Positions 55,151 through 64,000 of a stretch of 64,000 bases of DNA are shown here, one piece after another. Positions within the stretch are counted from its first letter, which is position 1. Each line of letters starts with the position of its first letter. A program made the position numbers and the translations under genes. The stretch spans positions 1 to 64,000 of the forward strand of contig NZ_JAVJAN010000003.1 of the NCBI RefSeq assembly GCF_031344075.1, read 5' to 3'. Under the pieces are notes generated by a model that saw only the letters and a program-made list of their open reading frames with translations, did not search any database and was not told where the DNA came from. Source of the stretch: Clostridium aquiflavi (lineage in GTDB: Bacteria; Bacillota; Clostridia; Clostridiales; Clostridiaceae).

Positions 55151-55663
55151 TTGGTAGATGTTGAGTTTTATTATGAAGATTTTGAAATAACTAGTGTAAA
55201 AAAGAGTGACATAGATAGATTAAATAAATGGATAATTTTAAATGACAAATTCAGTGTTGATTTATTTTCTTTAGACCAACAATTATTTTTCAGAAGATTT
55301 TTAGAATATTATTTAACAGAAGAAGAACTATTTTTAAAAATAGAAAAAGATAATGAGATTTATGGTGTGTTTAAAGGCAGATTAGAGTTACAAGAAAAAT
55401 CAGAGCTATTCATATGGCTATATTTAATAGATTCAAGATTTAGAAACAAAGGGCTTGGAAAAAATATGTTAATAGAAATTTTGCAATATTTTAAGAGTAA
55501 ATATTGTATAGAGTGTTTCAAAGTTGGTGTAAATTCAAAAAATAAGAGGGCAGTTAAGTTTTGGAATAACTCTGGATTCAATAAATTAAGAATTGCAAAA
55601 AACTTTTTTGAAGATAGTAAATATGAAACATCAGATTTACTTATATTAAATAAGATATCGTAA
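55151..55663 (+). CDS. GNAT family N-acetyltransferase
   Basis: 170 aa. FRNKGLGKNMLIEILQYF is the acetyl-CoA loop and NKRAVKFWNNSGFNKL the C-terminal signature. The substrate is unknown. TTG 55151 is preferred to TTG 55130 because GAGGGG lies between them at the right distance; an ATG at 55146 is out of frame. Confidence 0.75.
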   Translation: MVDVEFYYEDFEITSVKKSDIDRLNKWIILNDKFSVDLFSLDQQLFFRRFLEYYLTEEELFLKIEKDNEIYGVFKGRLELQEKSELFIWLYLIDSRFRNKGLGKNMLIEILQYFKSKYCIECFKVGVNSKNKRAVKFWNNSGFNKLRIAKNFFEDSKYETSDLLILNKIS

Positions 55664-55781
55664 GTAAAATTTATAAAATAAAATACCTAACATAATTCAT
55701 ATAAATGTAAAGTTAACAATAAATATATTATTACAAATATAATTAATATATTTTACATAATTTAATTTTAGGAGGTATTTT

Positions 55782-56441
55782 ATGAAGTATACTAGATATG
55801 AATATAAAAAACATGGAAAGATGAAACTTATATTTATAATATTAATAATAGCTTTATTATCAATTTTAATGGGAATGTATTTTAGTAAATTCATATTTAA
55901 GGGGAAATTAGATATTAGTTCATTCAATCAACAAGAAAATGTTGTTTCAGATCAAGAGTTTATAGCACTACAATTTGGATATTATTCCAACAAAGACAAT
56001 GCAGATGCAGCAATGAGAACAATACCTTCTAAATATAATTCTTACATTATTGAAGAAGAAGGTCATTATAGAGTTGTTATAGGATTGTATTCTAAAAAAG
56101 ATGGTGAAAAACAATTGGAAAATTTAATATCTCAAGGAATAAATGCTGTGAAAATTAAATTTAGTATATCTAAAGAAAATTTAGAACAAAATAAAGTTGC
56201 AGAACTTATAAATGCATTTTTAAAGATAAATAGCACATTAGAAGATGAAAATGTAAAAAGTGTAAAAACATCTGATTATAAAACTTGGTGTTTAAATATT
56301 ACAAAAAAAGAGAACTTGGATACAAATAATAGTTTAAAAGAAATCAGTGATTATATAAATAATTTACCAGATGAATTAAATAAAAATAATGTAAATGAAT
56401 ACTTAAAATACTTTTATGAAAGATTAAAAAATATGCAATAG
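55782..56441 (+). CDS. SPOR-domain membrane protein
   Basis: 219 aa with a short basic cytoplasmic start, one membrane helix (LIFIILIIALLSILMGMYF) and an extracellular SPOR repeat (FIALQFGYYSNKDNADAAMR followed by YRVVIGLYSKKDGEKQLENL). SPOR domains bind denuded septal glycan. Its place just before maf and the mre genes fits a role in cell-wall or division work. GGAGG precedes the ATG. Confidence 0.85.
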   Translation: MKYTRYEYKKHGKMKLIFIILIIALLSILMGMYFSKFIFKGKLDISSFNQQENVVSDQEFIALQFGYYSNKDNADAAMRTIPSKYNSYIIEEEGHYRVVIGLYSKKDGEKQLENLISQGINAVKIKFSISKENLEQNKVAELINAFLKINSTLEDENVKSVKTSDYKTWCLNITKKENLDTNNSLKEISDYINNLPDELNKNNVNEYLKYFYERLKNMQ

Positions 56442-56534
56442 AATAATTATTACAATAAAATTAAATTTTTATAAAAGTGTTACAAGTTGCTTTAACGTAC
56501 TTGTTTAAGAACTAGTTAAATGATAAACTATATT

Positions 56535-56577
56535 GGTGTAGTAAGTGACTGTAGTAAGTCGTCACAATTACTACACC
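56535..56577. terminator. Hairpin between the SPOR gene and maf
   Basis: GGTGTAGTAA (56535-56544) pairs with TTACTACACC (56568-56577), with inner TGAC / GTCA. The T run is weak, so it could instead be a regulatory palindrome. Confidence 0.5.
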
Positions 56578-56673
56578 TTATATATTTTAATTATTAAAAA
56601 TATGTAATATGTCTATAATTATTATAAATAAGAGATATTTATTTGATGATAGTTATTAAAGGGATGTGATTAT

Positions 56674-57240
56674 ATGAAAGTAATATTGGCATCTGCATCA
56701 CAAAGAAGACAAGAATTACTAATTAGATTATGTGATGATTTTGATATAATGGTTAGTGATTTTGATGAAGAAAAAGTGATTTTTGAAAACTCAGTTGATG
56801 AGTATGTTCAAAGTATAGCATTAGGAAAAGCAATGAGCATTAAAGATAAGATAAAAGAAGATGCTATAATAATATCAGCAGATACTATAGTTACATTAGA
56901 TGATAAGATACTTGGAAAACCTAAAGATGAAGAAGATGCATTCAATATGATTAAATTACTTCAAGGAAGAAGCCATAAGGTATATTCAGGAGTAGTAGTT
57001 ATTAACACTAAAAAAGATTTAGTATTAAAAGATAGCGTTGCTACAGAGGTTGTTTTTTCAAAGATGAATGACGATGAGATTAGAAAATACATAAAAACCA
57101 AGGAACCTTTAGATAAGGCAGGAGCCTATGGAATACAGGGTATAGGTGGAATTTTTGTTAAAGAAATTAGAGGATGTTACTATAATGTTGTAGGACTTCC
57201 TTTAAATAAATTGAAAACTATGCTTGAAGAAGCTATATAG
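56674..57240 (+). CDS. maf: Maf-type nucleotide pyrophosphatase
   Basis: 188 aa. LASASQRRQELL at the N-terminus, ISADTIVTLDDKILGKPK in the middle and AGAYGIQGIGG near the end are Maf signatures. Family members hydrolyse dTTP/UTP or modified nucleotides, and over-expression blocks septation. Overlaps the opening of the radC frame; co-transcribed with radC and mreBCD. Confidence 0.95.
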   Translation: MKVILASASQRRQELLIRLCDDFDIMVSDFDEEKVIFENSVDEYVQSIALGKAMSIKDKIKEDAIIISADTIVTLDDKILGKPKDEEDAFNMIKLLQGRSHKVYSGVVVINTKKDLVLKDSVATEVVFSKMNDDEIRKYIKTKEPLDKAGAYGIQGIGGIFVKEIRGCYYNVVGLPLNKLKTMLEEAI

Positions 57241-57283
57241 TATTAAGGGATGGGGTATCCAAAATATTAAGAGGAGAGTATTT

Positions 57284-57973
57284 ATGGAAAATAGTCTTAA
57301 AATTAAGGATATACCTAAAAGTGAAAGACCTAAAGAGAAGTTATTATCGTATGGAGCGGATACTTTAAATAATTCTGAATTATTAGCAATAATACTTAGA
57401 ACCGGTACTAAAGGTGAAAATGTGCTTCAACTTAGCAATAGGTTATTATCAGAATTTCAAGGGTTAGATGGAATTTTAGAAGCAAGTTTAGATGATATAA
57501 CATCAATAAAGGGAATAAAAGAAGGCAAAGCTTCTCAAATACTAGCTTTAGCTGAACTTTTTAAAAGATTTAGAACATTTAAATCAGTAGATAGAGATGT
57601 AAAAATTATGTGTCCTAATGATTTAGCGACATTAATTAATGGAGAAATGAGTTTATTAAAGCAAGAAATATTAAAGGTAATATTTTTAAATACTAAAAAT
57701 ATTGTTATTGGCACAAAAGATGTATTCAAAGGTAGTCTTAATACATCTATCGTCCATCCAAGAGAAATCTTTAAGGAAGCAATAAATAAAAGTAGTGCAA
57801 AAATAATAATAGCTCATAATCATCCCTCAGGAGACCCCACACCCAGCAAGGAAGATAAAAATATAACTCTTAGAATAAAAGAGTGTGGTGAAATCATGGG
57901 GATTGAATTGCTTGATCATATAATAATTGGGAAAAATAATTTTATAAGCTTAAAAGAAAAAGGATTTGTATAA
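57284..57973 (+). CDS. radC: RadC family JAB1/MPN-domain protein
   Basis: 229 aa. N-terminal helix-hairpin-helix (ITSIKGIKEGKASQILALAE) and C-terminal JAMM metalloprotease-like motif HNHPSGDPTPSKED. Its DNA-repair role has been questioned; function is open. ATG 57284 is supported by AGGAGAG; the frame opens earlier inside maf. Confidence 0.93.
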   Translation: MENSLKIKDIPKSERPKEKLLSYGADTLNNSELLAIILRTGTKGENVLQLSNRLLSEFQGLDGILEASLDDITSIKGIKEGKASQILALAELFKRFRTFKSVDRDVKIMCPNDLATLINGEMSLLKQEILKVIFLNTKNIVIGTKDVFKGSLNTSIVHPREIFKEAINKSSAKIIIAHNHPSGDPTPSKEDKNITLRIKECGEIMGIELLDHIIIGKNNFISLKEKGFV

Positions 57974-57999
57974 TTGAAAATTGAAAGGGGAAAAATACA

Positions 58000-59100
58000 A
58001 TGGCATTTTTTGGATCTGGAAAAGATATGGGAATAGATTTAGGAACAGCAAACACTTTAGTATTTGCAAAAGGAAAAGGAATAGTTTTAAGAGAACCTTC
58101 TGTTGTAGCAATGAACAATATAACTAGAAAACCACTAGCAGTAGGTTCAGAAGCTAAACTTATGATAGGAAGAACACCAGGAAATATAGTTGCAATAAGA
58201 CCTTTAAGAGATGGAGTAATTGCAGACTTTGATGTAGCTCAAACAATGCTAAAGAAATTAATAGAAAAAGTTTCTACTAAAAATGCATTTAAGAGCCCAA
58301 GAATAATAGTTTGTTATCCATCAGGAATTACAGAGGTAGAAAAAAGAGCAATCGAAGAAGCTACTAAATTAGCGGGTGCAAGAGACGTTATATTAATGGA
58401 AGAACCAATGGCAGCAGCTATCGGCGCAGGATTACCAGTTAGTGAACCAACAGGTAGTATGATAGTAGATATTGGTGGAGGAACAACTGAAGTCGCTATT
58501 ATATCATTAGGTGGTATAGTAACAAGCAGATCATTAAGAGTTGCTGGAGATGAATTAGATCAAGCAATAATTTCTTATATTAAGAAAGAATTTAATTTAA
58601 TGATTGGTGAAAGAACATCAGAACAAGTTAAAATGGAGATAGGTTCAGCTCACGTAAGTAAAAAGCTTAATAATTCAGTAAATGTTGAAGCTGCAAGTGA
58701 ATCTGATGAAGAAAGTGATAAAGTAAGTGAAGTAGTTGAATTTAATAATGATGATAGAACTATGGAAATAAAAGGTAGAGACATGATAAGTGGTTTACCT
58801 AAAGTAATAGAAATTACAGAATCTCAAATAAGAGAAGCTTTAAGAGAGCCAGTATGTGCTATTATTGAAGCAATTAAAACAACACTAGAAAAAACACCAC
58901 CAGAATTAGCAGCAGATATTATGGATAAAGGAATCATGTTAGCTGGTGGGGGAGCTTTATTAAAAGGCTTGGATATTTTAATAAATGAAGAAACAAATAT
59001 GCCTGTACATATAGCAGAGGCACCTCTTGATTGTGTAGTTTTAGGCGCTGGTAAAGCTCTAGAAGATTTTGATAAGATAAGCAAAGATCAAAGAGGTTAG
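58000..59100 (+). CDS. mreB: Rod-shape actin homologue MreB with acidic insertion
   Basis: 366 aa, about 25-30 longer than usual. ASKHA motifs: DLGTANTLVF, the MIVDIGGGTTEVAI phosphate-2 loop and GGGALLKGLD. MreB filaments guide side-wall synthesis with MreC, MreD and PBP2, all encoded next. Between MEIGSA and MEIKGRD there are 37 residues (218-254) in place of the about 8 seen in B. subtilis MreB; the extra part is rich in Ser, Glu and Asp (AASESDEESDKVSE). It lies in a surface hairpin of subdomain IIB. Confidence 0.96.
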   Translation: MAFFGSGKDMGIDLGTANTLVFAKGKGIVLREPSVVAMNNITRKPLAVGSEAKLMIGRTPGNIVAIRPLRDGVIADFDVAQTMLKKLIEKVSTKNAFKSPRIIVCYPSGITEVEKRAIEEATKLAGARDVILMEEPMAAAIGAGLPVSEPTGSMIVDIGGGTTEVAIISLGGIVTSRSLRVAGDELDQAIISYIKKEFNLMIGERTSEQVKMEIGSAHVSKKLNNSVNVEAASESDEESDKVSEVVEFNNDDRTMEIKGRDMISGLPKVIEITESQIREALREPVCAIIEAIKTTLEKTPPELAADIMDKGIMLAGGGALLKGLDILINEETNMPVHIAEAPLDCVVLGAGKALEDFDKISKDQRG

Positions 59101-59103
59101 TAA

Positions 59104-59949
59104 ATGAAATTTCTTAAAAACAAACTGGCAGTAACTATTATAGTGCTGTCAGTTACATTTTTAGGACTTATAGTTTATACAGTCAAGAGAGAGAATAAAA
59201 CTGTTATTGAAAATGGTGCTAGTAATGCGTTGAAACCAGCTCAAACGCTTATTTATAAGGCTACAAACAGAGTGAAAGAAACTTTAGATTTCTTTTTAAA
59301 TTTTTCAGAAGTTAAAGATCAAAGTAAAAAGCTAACAGTAGAAAATGAAGAACTTAAAAGTAAACTTATACAATATTCAGATTTAGAAGAAGAGAATAAA
59401 AGATTAAGATCAATTGTAAATTTTGCAGAGCAAAATAACAATTACAATTATATAGGATGCGATATAATCGGATATAGCGGTGGAAATTTTTTAGATGGAT
59501 ATATAGTTAATAAGGGCGAAAATGAAGGTATAAAAAAAGGTATGGTTGTTATGGCTGCACAAGGTCTTGTAGGTCAAGTAACATCAGTAGGAAGTAACTG
59601 GAGTATAGTTCAATCATTGATCAATGAAAACATAGCTGTAAGCGTTATGGTTGAAAGTACTAGAGAATCAACTGGATACTTAAAAGGATATAAAGATAAT
59701 AAAAATAGAAATTTAGCTAAGGTATACAATTTACCAATTGATTCAGAAGTAAAAGAGGGTGATGTAATAATTACATCAGGTGTTGGACTGATTTATCCTA
59801 AAGAAATTAAAATAGGGGAAGTTACTCATGTTGACGAAGATAAGATAAAAGTTATGAAGAGTGCTGTTGTAAAACCTTATGTAGATTTTAATAAGCTAGA
59901 AGAATTATTTATTGTATCTCCTAAAGACACAAGAGAAATAAAATATTAG
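59104..59949 (+). CDS. mreC: Rod-shape determining protein MreC
   Basis: 281 aa. One N-terminal membrane helix (LAVTIIVLSVTFLGLIVYTV), a coiled coil (about 60-105) and the beta-barrel periplasm-side core (GYSGGNFLDGYIVNKGENEG, GMVVMAAQGLVGQV, VITSGVGLIYPKEIKIGEV). It starts 3 bases after mreB ends, so it is in the same operon. It bridges MreB to PBP2 outside the membrane. Confidence 0.96.
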   Translation: MKFLKNKLAVTIIVLSVTFLGLIVYTVKRENKTVIENGASNALKPAQTLIYKATNRVKETLDFFLNFSEVKDQSKKLTVENEELKSKLIQYSDLEEENKRLRSIVNFAEQNNNYNYIGCDIIGYSGGNFLDGYIVNKGENEGIKKGMVVMAAQGLVGQVTSVGSNWSIVQSLINENIAVSVMVESTRESTGYLKGYKDNKNRNLAKVYNLPIDSEVKEGDVIITSGVGLIYPKEIKIGEVTHVDEDKIKVMKSAVVKPYVDFNKLEELFIVSPKDTREIKY

Positions 59950-59959
59950 GGGTTTTAGT

Positions 59960-60451
59960 ATGGAAAAATTAATAGTTATTTTAATATCTATAGGATTAGC
60001 TATATTGGATAATTCTTTAATTCCGTTCTTTTCTATACATGGGGTATATCCAAGCATATTACTTACTTTTGCTATTGCATACTCACTTGTATATGGAAGA
60101 GAAAAGGCAGTCTTTATAGGATCGGTAAGTGGAATACTACAGGATTTATTTTTCTTTAATGTTTTTGGAATAAATTCTATATTAAATTTATTATTATGTC
60201 TTTTTGCAAGTATAATTGGTGAAAATATATTTAAAACTAAAAAGTTAATTCCCATAATTTCTATGTTTTTAATAACTGTTTTTAAATATATGGGAATATT
60301 TATAATATGCTATTTTTTAAGAATAGATATGGAACTATTCAAAGGTATAGGAATGGCATTATACAATTCTATAATTATGTTTTTTGTATATAAGCTAATT
60401 ATGAAAATTCCAGATGAGGAATATAAAAAAAGACCATGGAGGTTTAAATGA
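59960..60451 (+). CDS. mreD: Rod-shape determining protein MreD
   Basis: 163 aa, about five membrane helices, position-conserved after mreC. Sequence is weakly conserved in the family; GREKAVFIGSVSGILQDLFF is the usual MreD motif. The stop overlaps the pbp2 start by 4 bases (ATGA). Confidence 0.92.
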   Translation: MEKLIVILISIGLAILDNSLIPFFSIHGVYPSILLTFAIAYSLVYGREKAVFIGSVSGILQDLFFFNVFGINSILNLLLCLFASIIGENIFKTKKLIPIISMFLITVFKYMGIFIICYFLRIDMELFKGIGMALYNSIIMFFVYKLIMKIPDEEYKKRPWRFK

Positions 60452-63333
60452 TAGTAAATAAGCCAACAAAGAAAAAGAAAATTTCAAGGTATACTATTTT
60501 GAGTATAATAATGTTTATTATCTTTGGAGCTATTACTATAAAGCTTATATATCTTCAAGTGTTAAATTATGATAATTATAAAGAAAGAGCTAATGCCAAT
60601 TCGACAAGATTCGTATCGGAAAAAGCACCAAGAGGAAAGATATATGATCAAAGTGGTAATTTATTAGCTACTAATATACAAACATATACTCTTACATATA
60701 CTAAAACTACAGATGCAGATAAAGTGTTTTATTCAACTATGAAAGAACTTTTTAAAGTATTAGAAGAAAATGGAGAAAAATTTCAAGATACTTTAAATTT
60801 AAAATTAAATGATAATAATGAAATTTACTTCGAGTATAAAACATCAGATGCAGAATCAAGAAAATATGAAGAAATTAGGTTTAAAAGAGATAGAGGTTTA
60901 AATGATGAACTTCACAAAACTCTTTTCAAGGATGTAGAAGAACTTGATGACAATCAAAATCAAAAAATAAATGAAGAATTAGTTAAGATAAGTCCAGAAG
61001 ATACTTTTTATTATTTAGTCAAGGCTTATAATTTAATTAAGTGTGTTGATCCGAGTCCTAATAAGGAACAAAGTGCAGCATATAGTAAAATGAGCGGAAA
61101 AGAAATAACAGATATATTATTACAAAATGGATATTCATTAAGGGATATTAGAAACTTTATTGTAATAAAAGATGCTATAAAAATGCAAAGTTTTAAAGGT
61201 TATAAAGCTGTAACAATAGCAAGTAATATAAAAAAAGATACTGCTTTTATAGTTTATCAAAAGCTTAGTTCATTGCCAGGAATAGATGTTAATTTAGAGC
61301 CTGTAAGATATTATCCTAATCAAGAATTAGCATCTTCGGCTTTAGGTTATGTGTCATCTATTGATAGTTCACAAAGTGAGAAGTATGAATTAAGAGGATA
61401 TGATGTATCATCAGATTTAATAGGTAAATCTGGTATAGAGTCAGCATTTGAGGAACAATTAAAGGGTGTTAAAGGTGGAAAAACAGTAAAGGTAAATTCT
61501 CAAGGTAGAGTTACAGAAGAACTGTTTAAGCTTCAATCTTATCCAGGAAATGATGTTCATCTTACAATAGATAGTGAAATTCAATATGCAGCAGAGCATG
61601 CTTTTGCAGATGGTATAAAGAATATAAGAGAGAATGACTATGATAGTGATGGATCAAGATATTCTAATGCAACAAGAGGTGCTTTAATTGCAGTAGATGT
61701 CAATAGTGGTAAGATTTTATCTTTAGTTAGTTATCCAAACTATAATCCTAATGTATTTACAATACCAGGAACGGTAAGTGAAGAAGAAACCAAAGAATAT
61801 TTTTCACCAGATTATGAAGCTTTTGCAAATCAATTAATACAAAATAAGGGATTAAGTAAAAGTGTTAATCAATTATTTCCAGAAGATGCGAATGGGTATA
61901 GAGAAGATGTTAATGATTTATATCCAAAACCATTTTATAATTATGCAACAATGGGAAAAATCCCGCCAGGATCAACATTTAAAGTATTAACATCAATTGC
62001 TGCTCTTGAAGAAGGAGCAGTTACTCCAAGTGAAACAATAGTGGATATGGGGGTATTTAAAGAGCATCCTGAAACATTTGGACCGGCATTTGACCCAAAA
62101 TGTTTAATTTATCAGACTAGTGGTGCTACTCATGGACCTACAGATGTGGCTAAGGCAATACAGGTATCTTGTAACTATTATTTCTATGAAGTTGCTTATA
62201 GAATGTATATGTTAAATGGTAAAGGAATTGAAGGATTAAATTCTATAGCAAAATATGCATGGGAATTTGGATTAGGAATTCCACCTGATTCTAAGGAAAA
62301 AGCTACAACAGGGATAGAGATAGAAGAAAATTTTGGTCAAACATATAATTTTGAATCATTTAAAAATCAATCAGTATACTATGCTAAATACGAATTAGTA
62401 GATTATTTGCAAAAAGGAGATTATAAGGGAGCAGAAAGAAATTTTGTTCCGTTTGATATAGGATTTTCAGAAGATGATACTGAAAAAATAAAAGAAGCTA
62501 AAAAGTCTATAAAAGATAAGGTTGAGGAAAGATTAAAAAAAGTTGAACCAGGAAAGGGCATTGAAGAAACAGAAGATGAGTTTTCTAAGAGTATAAAACC
62601 TTATGTAAAAACAATAGTAGATAATTCAGATAAATATAAACAAAGCGTGGCTAAGTGGGAAAGTGAAGGTAAAAAATTTAATGCAGATGAGCAAGTTGCT
62701 GCAGTTACTAGAATAATTACTAGATTTGCAGTTAATGACAAACCGGCAGAAATAACGTCACCAGCTCAAATAGTATATGCTGCAATAGGTCAAGGTATAA
62801 ATTTATATACACCTATGCAATTAGCATCATATGTTTCAACTGTAGCAAATGGTGGAACTAGATATAAACTTCATTTAGTAGATAAAATTACTGATAATGA
62901 TGGAAATGTAGTTCAAGAATTTGGTTCAGAAGTTTTAAATAAAGTAGAAATGAAAAGTGATACAATAAATGCTGTTAGAAACGGTATGTCAAGTGTTAAT
63001 GAAGCGGAAGGTGGTACTGCTTCCGCTACATTTAGAAATTTCCCTATACCAACAGCAGGTAAAACAGGTACTGCAGATTTTAGAGAGAATCAAAAGGAAA
63101 TAGGTAGATCACCTTATGCAACATATATAAGTTTTGCTCCATCTGATAATCCTAAAATAGCAGTAGTTGCAGTTGTATTTGATGGAGGACATGGTGGAGA
63201 GATAGCTCCAGCAGTTAAAGCTGTTTATGAAGCATATTTTAAAGATCAATTAATTGGAACTAATTATGCATCGCAATCAGAATCATTTAAAAAATATGTA
63301 TTAGAAAATCCTTTTAATACAACTAAACCATAA
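60448..63333 (+). CDS. Penicillin-binding protein 2 (elongation transpeptidase)
   Basis: 961 aa, much longer than E. coli PBP2 (about 630). One membrane helix near residues 14-36, a pedestal domain, then the transpeptidase domain with STFK at 509-512, SCN at 574-576 and KTG at 872-874. About 300 residues separate SCN and KTG, including a charged helical insertion (KEAKKSIKDKVEERLKKVEP). Long forms are common in clostridia. It cross-links side-wall peptidoglycan in the MreBCD elongation complex. Confidence 0.94.
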   Translation: MIVNKPTKKKKISRYTILSIIMFIIFGAITIKLIYLQVLNYDNYKERANANSTRFVSEKAPRGKIYDQSGNLLATNIQTYTLTYTKTTDADKVFYSTMKELFKVLEENGEKFQDTLNLKLNDNNEIYFEYKTSDAESRKYEEIRFKRDRGLNDELHKTLFKDVEELDDNQNQKINEELVKISPEDTFYYLVKAYNLIKCVDPSPNKEQSAAYSKMSGKEITDILLQNGYSLRDIRNFIVIKDAIKMQSFKGYKAVTIASNIKKDTAFIVYQKLSSLPGIDVNLEPVRYYPNQELASSALGYVSSIDSSQSEKYELRGYDVSSDLIGKSGIESAFEEQLKGVKGGKTVKVNSQGRVTEELFKLQSYPGNDVHLTIDSEIQYAAEHAFADGIKNIRENDYDSDGSRYSNATRGALIAVDVNSGKILSLVSYPNYNPNVFTIPGTVSEEETKEYFSPDYEAFANQLIQNKGLSKSVNQLFPEDANGYREDVNDLYPKPFYNYATMGKIPPGSTFKVLTSIAALEEGAVTPSETIVDMGVFKEHPETFGPAFDPKCLIYQTSGATHGPTDVAKAIQVSCNYYFYEVAYRMYMLNGKGIEGLNSIAKYAWEFGLGIPPDSKEKATTGIEIEENFGQTYNFESFKNQSVYYAKYELVDYLQKGDYKGAERNFVPFDIGFSEDDTEKIKEAKKSIKDKVEERLKKVEPGKGIEETEDEFSKSIKPYVKTIVDNSDKYKQSVAKWESEGKKFNADEQVAAVTRIITRFAVNDKPAEITSPAQIVYAAIGQGINLYTPMQLASYVSTVANGGTRYKLHLVDKITDNDGNVVQEFGSEVLNKVEMKSDTINAVRNGMSSVNEAEGGTASATFRNFPIPTAGKTGTADFRENQKEIGRSPYATYISFAPSDNPKIAVVAVVFDGGHGGEIAPAVKAVYEAYFKDQLIGTNYASQSESFKKYVLENPFNTTKP

Positions 63334-63379
63334 ATAAATGAAGCGACTGTTACTCAAAACTAATATATAGAAAAATAAT

Positions 63380-63423
63380 AAAAAGTTATCTTAAACGAAT
63401 TTAAGTTTAAGATAACTTTTTTA
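63380..63423 (+). terminator. Terminator after pbp2
   Basis: AAAAAGTTATCTTAAAC (63380-63396) pairs perfectly with 63405-63421, T run follows. The 63424-63735 leader of minC is AT-rich and shows no gene; TATAAT occurs near 63536. Confidence 0.9.
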
Positions 63424-63735
63424 TTTACGAATAGAAAATTATAAGAAGTTTTTTAAACTTTCAAAAAGTCACTTTTTAACAAGCAGTTTTAAGTGTTAAA
63501 GCCAAATTAATATGTACAAAAATAATATAATAATGTTATAATTTAAACTAGGTTGTAATATCAAAAATGAGTATTAATTTTATATTTAATATATACATAA
63601 TTTATCCTAATATATCATTGCTAATATTATTTAATGTAATAATATTTTAGTTAATGCTATGTTTAAGAAGTGATGAACTAGATAGTTAAATCTTGTTGCT
63701 TTACATAAATAATAATCACTTGATTGGAGGTAGCA

Positions 63736-64000
63736 ATGCATAAGGATGGTGTTTTAATAAAGGGAAACAGGGAAGGTATAAATGCGACAATTGATATGGA
63801 GAAATTCGAGAGCTTTGAAGACATGTTAAATATGTTAATAAAAAAGTTATCAAAAGGTAAGCATTTTTACAAAGGTACAACCTTAATTCTTAATGTGAAT
63901 TTAAGTTTGATAAAAAAAAATGATATTCAAAAACTTAAAGAATCCCTTTTAAATGAAATAGAATTAAACGAAATTATTTTTGAACAATTAGAGCAAGAAA
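63736..64000 (+). CDS. minC: Septum site-determining protein MinC, N-terminal part
   Basis: Cut by the window end after 88 codons. MHKDGVLIKGNREGINATID and the following helices match the N-terminal MinC domain, which blocks FtsZ assembly away from midcell. GGAGG (63726-63730) lies 5 bases before ATG 63736. Position after mreBCD-pbp2 is the normal minC place in Firmicutes, and minD should follow outside the window. Confidence 0.88.
   Translation, partial: MHKDGVLIKGNREGINATIDMEKFESFEDMLNMLIKKLSKGKHFYKGTTLILNVNLSLIKKNDIQKLKESLLNEIELNEIIFEQLEQE

Overview
The window looks like a chromosomal segment of a low-GC, spore-forming member of the Firmicutes, most likely Clostridium sensu stricto. The support is the very AT-rich composition and A/T-ending codons, an alpha/beta-type small acid-soluble spore protein, a raiA structured RNA next to hpf, an FMN riboswitch in front of ribU, and a run of clostridial core genes. 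A butyrate-producing species related to C. butyricum or C. beijerinckii would fit, because a FabV/TER-type enoyl reductase is present. The sequence alone does not fix the species. No rRNA, CRISPR array or intact transposase was seen.

Layout. (1) 1-9.3 kb, housekeeping: recD2, a degenerate comFA-like gene, comFC, the raiA RNA, hpf, secA and prfB, the last with its programmed +1 frameshift. (2) 9.4-21.4 kb: an M28 peptidase, small membrane proteins, tex, an EamA transporter, a CBM48-like protein paired with a repetitive helical protein, the FMN riboswitch with ribU, the tsaE-tsaB-rimI operon (minus strand), and a TroA/ZnuA-like protein that has lost its metal ligands. (3) 21.4-34.4 kb: an accessory region bounded by two identical tRNA-Trp(CCA) genes. 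It holds a tyrosine-integrase remnant, other gene remnants, a DUF4238 gene, a small pyrophosphatase-like gene, merR-fabV, a frameshifted AlbA_2/ATP-binding gene, a DUF4440 gene with three premature stops, orphan genes, a DUF3791-DUF3990-small-protein cassette that looks like a toxin-antitoxin module, and a LexA-controlled Y-family polymerase. Duplicated fragments and a shared promoter module show repeated recombination here. (4) 34.4-51.3 kb: a nitronate monooxygenase-like gene, ssp, an ECF sigma/anti-sigma pair, a YhaO/YhaN nuclease pair in which yhaN seems to lack a canonical start codon, a zinc-binding lipoprotein with a probable operator, a membrane-anchored MutS-like ATPase, a DEDDh exonuclease, a CBS protein, a PspA-type envelope cluster and an S1-domain protein. 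(5) 51.7-64 kb: pyk, pepD, a GNAT gene, then the cell-shape cluster SPOR protein-maf-radC-mreBCD-pbp2-minC, with minC cut by the window end.

At least five copies of a palindromic, transposase-free repeat with GGCT-TGTTTTA-like ends are scattered at 17.3, 34.4, 47.4, 51.4 and (degenerate) 54.9 kb. The observations most worth following are the DUF3990 cassette, the tRNA-Trp-bounded mosaic region, the palindromic repeat family, the yhaN start, the 29-residue insertion in MreB, and the PspA/Ser-rich/Cys-rich envelope cluster.
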